Assembly (NCBI GenBank): GCA_024222455.1
Contig: JAAEPD010000577.1
Span: 1-50,491, forward strand
DNA: 50,491 nt
Direction: 5' to 3'
Source: Aureispira sp.
GTDB lineage: Bacteria > Bacteroidota > Bacteroidia > Chitinophagales > Saprospiraceae
The stretch's first letter is position 1, and every line of letters begins with the position of its first letter. The notes beneath the pieces were generated by a model. The model did no database searches, was not told the origin of the DNA, and saw only the letters and a program-made list of their open reading frames with translations. Positions 1-8,979 of this stretch are shown piece by piece. The translations under genes and the position numbers were made by a program.

Positions 1-1
1 A

Positions 2-58
2 GAGAATCACAACGATTCTAAGCAAAGTGATAACTCGAATAATATTTCTTTAGAATAG
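2..58 (+). CDS. C-terminal tail of an upstream gene (partial)
   Basis: An open frame enters from the left edge and stops at TAG 56-58. The 18 visible codons encode a polar Asn/Ser/Asp-rich tail, as at a disordered C-terminus. A small hairpin with a T-rich tail follows immediately, which fits the end of a plus-strand gene. Nothing can be said about function, and the frame could be open by chance. Confidence 0.35.
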   Translation, partial: ENHNDSKQSDNSNNISLE

Positions 59-63
59 TCAGG

Positions 64-108
64 GGACTTATAGTCCTAATTTTTAACCTACCAGACTTCA
101 GCTGGTAG
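64..108 (+). terminator. Two small hairpins before the CHAT operon, possible terminator
   Basis: GGACT (64-68) pairs with AGTCC (72-76) and is followed by TAATTTTT. A second stem, CTACCAG (88-94) with CTGGTAG (102-108), lies just after it. The first is short but has the T tract of an intrinsic terminator for the upstream gene. The second sits in the leader of the CHAT gene that starts at 128. Confidence 0.3.
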
Positions 109-127
109 TATTTCAGTTCCCAATCTA

Positions 128-3100
128 ATGCGACTGAAATCACTCTTTTTTTTACTAGTTTCTTTTTCCAGCCAGGCCCAAGATAGCCTAAAATACTACA
201 GTATAGCTCAACTCGATAGTATTTTTCATATACAGAAAAAACAACAAAGGTATGAGGAGATGTATCCCTATGCACAAGCTGCAGAGCAAAGAGCTCTAGA
301 AGAATATGGTATACTAGATACATTGTATACTCGACTCTTATTTCAATTAGGATATGCTTATGACTATGGAATAGAGGATGCAAAAAAGGCAATGGAATGC
401 TATGAGAATGCAAGGATAATACAAGCAAAACTAAATCCTATATCTATAGATTATGCAAGGACTTTGGAAACTATGGGCGGACTTTATGATTATGCTTTTA
501 ATGATCTAGATAAAGCTGAACCATTTTATTTAAAAGCCTTAGTTATTATAGAGCAGGTAAAGGGACGAAAAGATAAATATTATGCAGAGGTTTTATCCGA
601 ATTAGGAGCTACATATAGAAGTTATGAATATTATGATAAAGCCGAAGTCACTTTGAAAGAGGTGTTAGGAATAGAAGAACAGATACTTGGAACAGATGCT
701 TATCAGTACACGGTCTCTTTATCTAGGTTGGGGCTGTTGTATAGGCTTATGGGGCGTTATGAAGAAGCAGAGGCTTTGTACCTAAAAGCTTTGAAAGTTA
801 GAGCAAGAAATAAGGCAAAAGATATTGGAGCGTATTCAAGAACTTTGGATGCCTTAGCTGGAATATATGTATTAATGGGGCGTTATGAAGAAGCAGAGCC
901 TTTGTTTTTAGAATGTTTGGATATAGATCGAAATCGTAAGAGTAGAGCAGCTTTGGTCAGTTATGCGATTAGCTTAAACAATTTGGCAGGATTGTATGAG
1001 AAACAAGACGAATATGTTAAATCCAAAAAGTGTTATTTGGAATCTAAGGCTATTATGGCAAAGCAGTATGGAAAAGAAAACTACAGGTATGGAACAGTTA
1101 TAAATAACTTGGCAGACATATATTCTAAAATGAAAGATTATGAAGCAGCAGAGTCATTGCTTTTAGAAGCCATCTCAATATTAAAAAAGAGCTATGGAGA
1201 AGGGCATGCACGACATATTGCTGGATTGATGATTCTAGCTAAAATATATAGAGATCAAGATAAATTTTCGGTAGCAGAAGATTTATGTATAAAAGCCCTA
1301 GAAATTTGTGAACAAAAAATAGATGTACATCATCATAGACAATTAATATTGTTGAATACATTGGGACTAATCTATATAAAGAAAAATCGATTTTCGGAAG
1401 CTTGGGAGACTATTGATAAAGCCACAATATCCAACTGTAAATTATCTATAAAAAGACCCTTTACTATAGAATCTATAAAGCCATTTAAAAATGCAGAATA
1501 TGAATCTGTGAATACAATGACTTACACTCTTAAAAACGTTAGGGATCTACTAATAAAGGAGGATAGTATAGCTAATGCCAACGAGATTATTCAAGTAGGA
1601 GAGTTAGCGAAAGAGTTGCTTAAAAAGGAACAAGATGAACTTTTGGGAGGTGACGATAAACTCAGAATGCTTGCATCTAGTACTGATTGGATGCTGAAGA
1701 GTCTACCTTATTTGGAAAAGGAAAAAAAAATAGAGGAGGCCTTTGAATTTGCAGAGTGGAACAAGTCTGTATTACTCATGGAGTCGATCAAAACAGAGCG
1801 AGCTTATGATTTTGGCTATTTACCAGATTCTTTGGTGAAAAAGGAGAAAGACTTAAAAGATAAGCAAACGGAACTTAAAGCACTACTATTAGAAGTGGAG
1901 TCCATAACTGAAGAAGACCAGATTCGAACTAAGTTGAATGAGACAAATCTGGAAATGATAGCTTTTAAGGAACATATAGAAAAAGTTTATCCTAAATATG
2001 CTAGCCTAAAATATGATAGAACTCAAGTTTCTCTTCCCGAAATTCAGGGCTTACTGAATGAACAGGCAGCTTTTTTAGAGTATGTATTAGGAGATTCAAC
2101 CATTTACATTTTTTATGTAGACAAAAAAGAAACGAAACTGTTTAAACAAGATATAGCTCCCAAGGCTTTGCAAAAGGAATTAGGAAAACTACAAAGTTCT
2201 TTGAGTAATTACAGCTTATTATCTACAAAACCAGATGAGTCCTATCAGAAATATACTAGCTCAGCTTATTGGTGTTATCAGCAACTATTAGAACCTGTTT
2301 TGAAGGAGCTCAAAGATATAGAACATTTAATTATCGTTCCTGATGGAAAATTGGGCTATTTCCCTTTTGAGGTGTTTTTAGTAGAACCTGCTCCTCAAGA
2401 TGCTAAGGGATATAAAAATTTGCATTACTTGATTAATGATTATCAAGTTAGTTATAATTATTCAGCAACTCTGTGGAAAGAAAATAAGGAAGGGCAAACT
2501 ACCCAAATTAATGATCAAATTTTAGCGATGTCAGGTAGTTATAATAATCAGATTGATTCGGTTACAAAAAGTCTTCGATTGCCTGTGTACAATAGACTTA
2601 GAGAATTATTGAAACCATTACCTGCAGCTCGCCAAGAGGTGGAGCGGTTGGAGAAGCATTTTCAAGGTCATTTTGCTTTTGACAGCTTAGCTTCAGAGTC
2701 CAGTTTTAAACAAAAGGCAAGTGAATATGGTATTATCCATTTAGCAATGCATGGCGTGTTAGATAATAACAATCCAATTTTGTCTAGCTTGGCTTTTACT
2801 GAAGATGGAGGTAATATAGAGAATAACTTTTTGCAAGCTTATGAAATCTCTAAAATGGAGTTGAATGCAGCTTTAATTGTACTGTCCGCCTGCGAAACAG
2901 GTTATGGGAAGTTTGAAACTGGCAATGGTGTAGCCTCGCTAGCACGAGCATTTATGTATGTAGGTGTGCCTAGTTTAGTGGTCAGTTTATGGTCTGTTAA
3001 TGATCAATCTACTGCCAATATTATGCAGAGTTTTTATCAGTACCTATCAGAAGGGAAAAATAAAGCAGTAGCCTTGCGTCAAGCCAAACTAGATTACCTA

Positions 3101-3286
3101 AAAAGAGCAAAAGGAGTATCTGCACATCCTGCATTTTGGTCACCATTTGTACAGTTGGGAGATAGCAAGCCGATAGAATTAGCTACAAAGGGGGAATATA
3201 ATTGGCTTTGGTGGGTGTTGGGAGCTGGAATACTCTTTCTACTGTCTATCTTGCAGCAAAAAGTTAGCAATAACAATAAGGAATAA
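128..3286 (+). CDS. Secreted TPR-CHAT domain protein (caspase-like), copy 1
   Basis: A 1052-residue protein. Residues 1-18 form a signal peptide ending SSQAQ. A long array of tetratricopeptide repeats follows (about 30-440, with recurring AE-x-LYLKAL and Y-A-LG-LY signatures), then a charged helical linker (about 490-630). The CHAT domain (about 720-1010) has the caspase/separase-type dyad: His875 in HLAMHG and Cys922 in SACETG. A hydrophobic segment (about 1021-1043) with a short polar tail ends the protein. Signal peptide plus C-terminal anchor implies that TPR and CHAT face the periplasm; this topology is inferred. CHAT proteins are known or predicted cysteine peptidases. The next gene starts 10 bp downstream and encodes the same architecture, so the pair is an operon made by tandem duplication. 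The substrate is unknown. Confidence 0.9.
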   Translation: MRLKSLFFLLVSFSSQAQDSLKYYSIAQLDSIFHIQKKQQRYEEMYPYAQAAEQRALEEYGILDTLYTRLLFQLGYAYDYGIEDAKKAMECYENARIIQAKLNPISIDYARTLETMGGLYDYAFNDLDKAEPFYLKALVIIEQVKGRKDKYYAEVLSELGATYRSYEYYDKAEVTLKEVLGIEEQILGTDAYQYTVSLSRLGLLYRLMGRYEEAEALYLKALKVRARNKAKDIGAYSRTLDALAGIYVLMGRYEEAEPLFLECLDIDRNRKSRAALVSYAISLNNLAGLYEKQDEYVKSKKCYLESKAIMAKQYGKENYRYGTVINNLADIYSKMKDYEAAESLLLEAISILKKSYGEGHARHIAGLMILAKIYRDQDKFSVAEDLCIKALEICEQKIDVHHHRQLILLNTLGLIYIKKNRFSEAWETIDKATISNCKLSIKRPFTIESIKPFKNAEYESVNTMTYTLKNVRDLLIKEDSIANANEIIQVGELAKELLKKEQDELLGGDDKLRMLASSTDWMLKSLPYLEKEKKIEEAFEFAEWNKSVLLMESIKTERAYDFGYLPDSLVKKEKDLKDKQTELKALLLEVESITEEDQIRTKLNETNLEMIAFKEHIEKVYPKYASLKYDRTQVSLPEIQGLLNEQAAFLEYVLGDSTIYIFYVDKKETKLFKQDIAPKALQKELGKLQSSLSNYSLLSTKPDESYQKYTSSAYWCYQQLLEPVLKELKDIEHLIIVPDGKLGYFPFEVFLVEPAPQDAKGYKNLHYLINDYQVSYNYSATLWKENKEGQTTQINDQILAMSGSYNNQIDSVTKSLRLPVYNRLRELLKPLPAARQEVERLEKHFQGHFAFDSLASESSFKQKASEYGIIHLAMHGVLDNNNPILSSLAFTEDGGNIENNFLQAYEISKMELNAALIVLSACETGYGKFETGNGVASLARAFMYVGVPSLVVSLWSVNDQSTANIMQSFYQYLSEGKNKAVALRQAKLDYLKRAKGVSAHPAFWSPFVQLGDSKPIELATKGEYNWLWWVLGAGILFLLSILQQKVSNNNKE

Positions 3287-3296
3287 AATTTAATGT

Positions 3297-6200
3297 ATGA
3301 GAATAGGGTGGAGACTTTACTTTTTGATTCAAATTGGAGTGTTTTTAGTTTCGATAACGATATTATCAGCACAGCAAAAAAATGGACAAAGAAGAACAAT
3401 TGAAGAGTTAGATAGTCTGATTGATATTGAGGCAGAGCAGGGCAATTATGAGCAAGCTGTAATTTATTATCAATCAGCAATAGAGCAAGTACGTCAGGAA
3501 TACGGTAAAGAGGAGACTTATGTAAACTGGTTGTCTAGTTTTGCCCTTTTTTGTGAGGAGATTGGTGAATATGATGGGGCAGAAAGTTTATATCAACAAA
3601 TATTAAAAATAGATAGTAGTTTAGCTGGAACAAATAGTCTAGAATATTCAACAGATTTGGCTAATCTAGCCATGTTTTACACCTTGAATGAAAACTACCT
3701 AGAAGCTGAGAAGTTATTCAAGAAAGCTTTATTGATTAATCAAGAAAAGTTAGAACAATCTGATTCAAAATTTTTGACAGATAAATTTTCTTTAGCAGAA
3801 TTATATATACGCCTAAAGAGATATGAAGATGCTGAGGTTATTTTGGAAGATGTTTTAGCAATTGAAGAACAGAATCCCAGTAAAGATCTGGAGAGTTATT
3901 CCTTAACACTCCATGCACTAGCTCTAGTGTATGGCAATTTAGGAAAGTATATAAAAGCAGAAGAATACTATCTGAAATCCTTAAATTTAAGGAGATCATT
4001 GGCTATTCCTGACGATGCTTATTTGATTGATATGAAAATCAATTTAGCTCTGATGTACTTTGAATTAGGACACTATGAAGAGGCCAAAGCTTTGCACCTA
4101 GAAAATTTAGAGGAGACAGAAGATAAACAACATCGGGCTTACTCACTAAATAATCTTGGCTTACTCCATGCAGAACTTGAAAACTATAAGGCCGCAGAAT
4201 ATAGTTTTCAAGAGGCATTAGCACTAGAGGTGGAAATGTGGGGTAAAGACAGGGGAAGTTATGCATTTGTACTATCTAATCTAGTAGAGCTCTATATTAA
4301 TATGCAACGGTATAAAGAAGCTGAGGCACTGTACAAAGAAATATTAGCCACAGAAAAGTTTTTGAAGAAAGAGTATAATCCAAGTTATATAAATACCATA
4401 TTTAGTTTAGCTTATTTATATGAGGAAATGGAAGATTTTCCCAATGCAGAAAAGCTGTATAAAGAAGCATTAACATTAAGTCAAAAAAAATTTGGGGTTC
4501 ACAGTCATAAAAATATTAGAATACTTGTTGCATTAGCAGGTGTCTATGATAAAATGGGAAATGCCCTAAAAACAGAGCAGTTATACTTAGGTCTATTGAA
4601 TAATTTAGATAGCTCTTTGTTAGGGGAAAATGTAGACTTGATAGGGAATTTAGCTTACTATTATGCAAAGAATGGAAACTCTAAGGCTTGGGATTATTCA
4701 ATAAAGGGACTAAATATTATATCTGGTTTAAAGCTAAGTACTAATGTTAATGAGGAATGGAGAAAACTAAAAACAGCTATATTACCTATTGCTTCAGGTG
4801 ATGCATTGCATCTTTTGAAAGTTGTTCATATGTTGCTCGATAAGGAGAAAAAGGAAAATAAAGAACAGCAGATTATAGTTGTTGATTTAGCAATTGACTT
4901 AGCTAAGAAAAGGAAAAAGATATGTATTAACGATAAGGACAAACTCCATGTATTAAGTACTCAAATAGACTGGATATTGAGAGGTATAAAAGCGCTAAAT
5001 TTATCAGAACCTAATGATATTGATAAGGCTTTTGAGTTGGCCGAATACAGTAAGTCAGTATTGGTAATTGATGAAATGAATACTAGGAAAGCTTATAATG
5101 TAGGAGCTTTGCCCGATTCCTTGATTGATAGAGAACAAATGCTGCAAAAGAAGTACACGACTCTTGCTGCAATGTTATTGCAGGAATACGAAAGAAATGA
5201 AGCGGATAGTTTAAGACAAGCATTGAATGATGTAAGTGTACAATTCGAAAAGTTTAAAGATGAAATAAGTGCCCAATATCCCAACTATGCAAAATTAAAA
5301 TACGAACAAAAAAATAGTACTATTACTGACATCCAAGAACAACTAAATGTACAAACTGGATTGATCGAGTATGTTGTTAGTGATTCTAGTGTATACATTT
5401 TTTATATAGATAAAAAGGAGGTGAAGTCTATATATTGTTCGATTGGGAAGGAGACTCTAATCAATAAGGTGGATAAAATGCATTGGGCTTTGAGTAATTA
5501 TCAAGAGTTGACCAATGATCCAGAAAAGGCTTATTTGAAATATACAGAGGTTGCTCATTGGTTTTATAAGGAGCTGCTACAGCCTATTTTGCCTAAAAAC
5601 AAGGATATTAAACAACTGATTATAGTAACCGATCAAGAATTAGGCTACTTACCATTTGAAACTTTTTTGGTAGAACCAGCTCCCAAAGAAGCAGTAAGTT
5701 ATGTTAACTTACATTATTTGATGCAAGATTATAAAATAAGCTATAGCTATTCTGCAACATTATGGCGAGAAAATAAAATCAGCAATTCTAAAAAAGGGAA
5801 TGGCCTTTTTTATGGAGCAGCTGCTAGTTATGACCCTTCTGAATGGATTAATAAAGGCTTTAAGAGTACTTTATTAGATAAGTATAAAAATATTCGAGAA
5901 GTATTGAGACCCCTTCCTATGGCTAAGCAAGAGGTAGAGATATTATCCAAAAAGTTTAAAGGTTATTATGTTTTTGATGACTTAGCTACAGAGCAAAATT
6001 TTAAAGAAAAAGGAGCAGATTATAGCATTATACACTTAGCAATGCATGGAATGGTTGACCGCAAAAATCCAATTTTGTCCAGCTTAGCTTTTTCTGAAAA
6101 TGGACTTGGTACAGAGAATAATTTCTTGGAGGCTTACGAAATTTCCAAAATGGATTTAAGTGCAGAACTAGTTGTGCTTTCTGCATGCGAAACAGGTTAT

Positions 6201-6578
6201 GGAGAATTTCAAAAAGGAAATGGAATCGCTTCTCTAGCACGAGCTTTTATGTATGCAGGGGTGCCTAGTTTAGTGGTTAGTCTATGGTCAGTCAATGATA
6301 AATCTACCTCTATCATTATGGAGAGTTTTTATCAGTATTTGTCTGAAGGAAGGAACAAAGCAGATGCTTTGCAACAAGCCAAATTAGATTATTTGCAAAA
6401 TGCAAGAGGAGTTGCTGCACATCCTGCTTTTTGGTCACCATTTGTGCAATTGGGAGATAGTGAACCAATAGAATTAGCGACTAAAACTAGTTGGAAAATG
6501 ATTTTGGGAATCTTGGGAGGCTTAGTTTTATTAATTATCGTAGGAGCTTTCTTTCTTAGAAAGAGGAAGGCTTATTGA
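3297..6578 (+). CDS. Secreted TPR-CHAT domain protein (caspase-like), copy 2
   Basis: A 1093-residue paralogue of the preceding gene, collinear over its whole length. It has an N-terminal signal peptide (about 1-25, ending LSAQQ), TPRs (about 35-470), a helical linker, and a CHAT domain with His917 (HLAMHG) and Cys964 (SACETG). A C-terminal membrane segment (about 1066-1086) ends in RKRKAY. Long stretches are nearly identical to copy 1, notably around the catalytic Cys (ACETGYG; ASLARAFMY; PSLVVSLWSVND), while the TPR arrays have diverged. That pattern suggests a conserved enzyme core with different binding partners. The start was chosen at ATG 3297 because it gives the signal peptide; an out-of-frame ATG lies 4 bp upstream. 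Its 3' end overlaps the convergent minus-strand gene by 7 bp. Confidence 0.9.
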   Translation: MRIGWRLYFLIQIGVFLVSITILSAQQKNGQRRTIEELDSLIDIEAEQGNYEQAVIYYQSAIEQVRQEYGKEETYVNWLSSFALFCEEIGEYDGAESLYQQILKIDSSLAGTNSLEYSTDLANLAMFYTLNENYLEAEKLFKKALLINQEKLEQSDSKFLTDKFSLAELYIRLKRYEDAEVILEDVLAIEEQNPSKDLESYSLTLHALALVYGNLGKYIKAEEYYLKSLNLRRSLAIPDDAYLIDMKINLALMYFELGHYEEAKALHLENLEETEDKQHRAYSLNNLGLLHAELENYKAAEYSFQEALALEVEMWGKDRGSYAFVLSNLVELYINMQRYKEAEALYKEILATEKFLKKEYNPSYINTIFSLAYLYEEMEDFPNAEKLYKEALTLSQKKFGVHSHKNIRILVALAGVYDKMGNALKTEQLYLGLLNNLDSSLLGENVDLIGNLAYYYAKNGNSKAWDYSIKGLNIISGLKLSTNVNEEWRKLKTAILPIASGDALHLLKVVHMLLDKEKKENKEQQIIVVDLAIDLAKKRKKICINDKDKLHVLSTQIDWILRGIKALNLSEPNDIDKAFELAEYSKSVLVIDEMNTRKAYNVGALPDSLIDREQMLQKKYTTLAAMLLQEYERNEADSLRQALNDVSVQFEKFKDEISAQYPNYAKLKYEQKNSTITDIQEQLNVQTGLIEYVVSDSSVYIFYIDKKEVKSIYCSIGKETLINKVDKMHWALSNYQELTNDPEKAYLKYTEVAHWFYKELLQPILPKNKDIKQLIIVTDQELGYLPFETFLVEPAPKEAVSYVNLHYLMQDYKISYSYSATLWRENKISNSKKGNGLFYGAAASYDPSEWINKGFKSTLLDKYKNIREVLRPLPMAKQEVEILSKKFKGYYVFDDLATEQNFKEKGADYSIIHLAMHGMVDRKNPILSSLAFSENGLGTENNFLEAYEISKMDLSAELVVLSACETGYGEFQKGNGIASLARAFMYAGVPSLVVSLWSVNDKSTSIIMESFYQYLSEGRNKADALQQAKLDYLQNARGVAAHPAFWSPFVQLGDSEPIELATKTSWKMILGILGGLVLLIIVGAFFLRKRKAY

Positions 6579-7972
6579 TTGTGTTGAGTTAGCAATTCTT
6601 GATAAGGACAATTCTCCAATTTTGCGCTTGCCCAAATCCAATAATAGAAATAGGAAGAAACTTCGAATTGTTGTGCAGATATTTGAGTCTTATAATCCAA
6701 AATCATATCCTCTATTTGTTCAAAAATAAGCATCTTATTAGATCTATCAACAGCATTGCATAAACGTTGAATTAAGCGAAGCAGTTTATAGTCAGCCTCA
6801 AATTCTAGATGTTGTTCATTTTTGGTGCCTAAATAGTGTTGTACTGAACGTATATAATTGTGCAATAACAGGAGCTCATTCAGCTCATAGTAGGTTAAGG
6901 CTTTGAGCAACACAATCATGTGATAACGGCGTTTATTAGTTTTTTGTTGACTATACAATTCTTCAGCTACATTCAGTTCGTCAAGAGCATTGTTGTATTG
7001 ATTGTCAAAGAAATAGGTGTTGGCTGCTTGGTAATATGCAATGATGATGTTAGGATGGTTTTTGAGGTTGGGATGTTCCTCTAAAAAAGTGTGGAAGCGA
7101 TTAATTGTACTAATGGCACTAGGGAGTTGCCCTTTTTTTAAGAAAACGGCTATTTCTACTGTGAGAACATCTAAAATCCTATAGGGAGAAATATTTTTTA
7201 AAGGTTGTTTCCATAGTTTTTCTCGAAACTGTTCAAATAGGCTCAACTCTAATTTAGGATTAGAAAGAAAAGGGATCATTGCTATTCTGAGTGCATTGAA
7301 ATATTTGGCCTGTATTTGTTGATCTTTCAGAATATTAGGTTCATTTTCCATTAAGGTTATTTGTTTTAGAGATATCTCTAAAACTTTATCCCATTGGCTG
7401 TTTATTCCCACAATAAAAGCTAAAGCCTCCAAAGCCACCAACTGAGACGAAAAACCTTTGGTAGATTGGAGTGCATGATCTAATTGTTGTTTAAGTTCAC
7501 CTAATTTATCTGTAGCTTGATATTTTCGGATATTAAAATAGATCTGATGTACAATTGATTTAAACTGAGAATAGTTGTCTAAGTTTTGAATTGCTAAATG
7601 ATAGGCTTTTAATAATTCTTCTAGGCTTTCGGTATTATGATTGACATATACAAAAGCATCTTTTTCTAGTGTTAATTCCCATTCCAATAGATAGGGGAGG
7701 AAATGAACTTTATCAAAAGTTTTGACAAGCTCTTTGAGTTTGGTTAGCTCTTGTTTTGCAAGCCCAAAAAGTTGTTTTTTATACAATATTTGAAGGTTGT
7801 GCAATCGGCCTAAAATTTCTTCTTCTACAGATTTTTGAGCATGGTAATTTCTTAGGCATTTTAGGATAAGATTGTACAAGTAATTTTTGGTAACCCCAAG
7901 TTGAACGATAAAAGACTCGCCTTTAAATTTTTTCTTAATTTTTCGCTCATCATATTTAGACTGTTTAGCCAT
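6572..7972 (-). CDS. All-helical repeat protein, family A (5' end probably longer)
   Basis: 466 residues from the first ATG, predicted all-helical with TPR-like pairs, without signal peptide or membrane segment, so probably cytoplasmic. It is homologous to the 509-residue protein at 23163-24692: the block TKNYLYNLILKCLRNY (about residues 28-43) matches SKNQLFDTILRSLRMY there. The paralogue has about 35 more conserved residues in front. Here the frame stays open upstream to 8083 and encodes the matching segment (KLINSLSTNEKKYFKNYIKG), but contains no ATG, GTG or TTG. Either initiation uses a rare codon (for example ATA at 8066-8068) or the 5' end has decayed. It converges on the CHAT operon with a 7-bp overlap. 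The function is unknown. Confidence 0.75.
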   Translation of the reverse strand: MAKQSKYDERKIKKKFKGESFIVQLGVTKNYLYNLILKCLRNYHAQKSVEEEILGRLHNLQILYKKQLFGLAKQELTKLKELVKTFDKVHFLPYLLEWELTLEKDAFVYVNHNTESLEELLKAYHLAIQNLDNYSQFKSIVHQIYFNIRKYQATDKLGELKQQLDHALQSTKGFSSQLVALEALAFIVGINSQWDKVLEISLKQITLMENEPNILKDQQIQAKYFNALRIAMIPFLSNPKLELSLFEQFREKLWKQPLKNISPYRILDVLTVEIAVFLKKGQLPSAISTINRFHTFLEEHPNLKNHPNIIIAYYQAANTYFFDNQYNNALDELNVAEELYSQQKTNKRRYHMIVLLKALTYYELNELLLLHNYIRSVQHYLGTKNEQHLEFEADYKLLRLIQRLCNAVDRSNKMLIFEQIEDMILDYKTQISAQQFEVSSYFYYWIWASAKLENCPYQELLTQHNQ

Positions 7973-8248
7973 GGCATCAAACAGTTTTATATAATTACTA
8001 GGTTTACCTCCTAATCCTTTTATATAGTTCTTAAAGTACTTTTTTTCGTTGGTACTTAATGAATTTATGAGTTTAAATAGGTCTTATTTTGGTGGTTTCA
8101 AGTTGTGTTTTATTTTTGATTATTAGAGCTTTATAGAGTTTTTTATCTTTTATGATCTTAAGATACTAATCTTTTTTTGTTTTTACAAAAGAGGTAGATC
8201 ATCTAATTTTGAGGCTATAATTAACACACATACAAAACGAATTGACTT

Positions 8249-8836
8249 ATGGCTACGATCAACGAAAAACTAAAAGAAAAACTATCTACCTTAACTAAAT
8301 TGAATACGAAAGAATGGGAGTTAGTAGAAAACTATTTTGAGGAAGTAGACTATAAGAAAAAAGCAACTGTTTTGGACGCAGATAGAACAGCGAAATACAT
8401 CTATTTTATAGCGGAGGGTTCTCTTCGTGTATTTTTTGAGGAAGATGAGCATGATTATTCTATAGATTTTGGATTTGAGGGCGATTTTATTTGTGCTTTT
8501 ACTTCTTTCTTGACACAACAACCTTCCAAAGTGTCTATACAAGCCATAGAGAAAACTAAAGTTTTGCGTATTGCTAGACAAGATTTGTATAAGTTATATG
8601 ATTTGTCTCCTAGTTTTGAGCGTTTGGGGCGTGTACTGATAGAGCAGCATTTTGTACAAAAAATGTCTGATTATGTATCTATGATGAGTCAACCAGCTAC
8701 TACTCGATACAAAAATTTGATTAAAAAAACACCTCAAGTAGTTACTATGTTGCCAGTCAAATACGTGGCTTCTTATTTGGGAATTCACTCAGAGAGTTTG
8801 AGTCGTATTCGTAGAAATGTAGCTATGTGTGGCTAG
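8249..8836 (+). CDS. Crp/Fnr-family transcriptional regulator
   Basis: 195 residues. The N-terminal cyclic-nucleotide-binding-like beta-roll spans about 20-115 (YIFIAEGSLRVFF; DYSIDFGFEGDF). A connecting helix and a short winged-helix region follow, with the recognition motif YVASYLGIHSESLSRIRR near the C-terminus (about 170-189). This is the compact form common in Bacteroidota, where the ligand is usually unknown and the canonical cAMP contacts are missing. A -7-like element TAATTTTG lies at 8204-8211, but I find no well-spaced -33 box. A strong terminator follows, so the gene is probably monocistronic. Its targets cannot be deduced; the sulfatase starts about 140 bp downstream from its own promoter. 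Confidence 0.88.
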   Translation: MATINEKLKEKLSTLTKLNTKEWELVENYFEEVDYKKKATVLDADRTAKYIYFIAEGSLRVFFEEDEHDYSIDFGFEGDFICAFTSFLTQQPSKVSIQAIEKTKVLRIARQDLYKLYDLSPSFERLGRVLIEQHFVQKMSDYVSMMSQPATTRYKNLIKKTPQVVTMLPVKYVASYLGIHSESLSRIRRNVAMCG

Positions 8837-8885
8837 TTATTATGAATGATATAGAGTTTTTTAATATAGAGTGAGTTGAATATAG

Positions 8886-8915
8886 GCGATCTACTGGAGA
8901 GTAGGTCGCTTTTTT
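8886..8915 (+). terminator. Intrinsic terminator of the Crp/Fnr gene
   Basis: A 10-bp stem, GCGATCTACT (8886-8895) with AGTAGGTCGC (8900-8909), contains one wobble pair and a GGAG loop. A run of six T follows. It lies about 50 bp after the Crp/Fnr stop. Confidence 0.85.
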
Positions 8916-8916
8916 A

Positions 8917-8948
8917 TTGTGAAAATCAGCTTGAAATGTTTAGTTTTG
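8917..8948 (+). promoter_or_regulatory. Bacteroidota-type promoter of the sulfatase gene
   Basis: TTG at 8917-8919 and TAGTTTTG at 8941-8948 are 21 bp apart and match the TTTG/TAnnTTTG consensus used by the Bacteroidota primary sigma factor. The ATG of the sulfatase is 31 bp after the -7 box. Confidence 0.55.
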
Positions 8949-8979
8949 GTGACCTATTTATAAAAGATAATAAAACCAA

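Noticed and set aside
128-6578. CHAT genes as part of a CRISPR type III-E or gasdermin defence system
   Set aside because: No gRAMP, Cas or gasdermin-like gene is present, and both proteins carry signal peptides, which argues against a cytoplasmic defence role.
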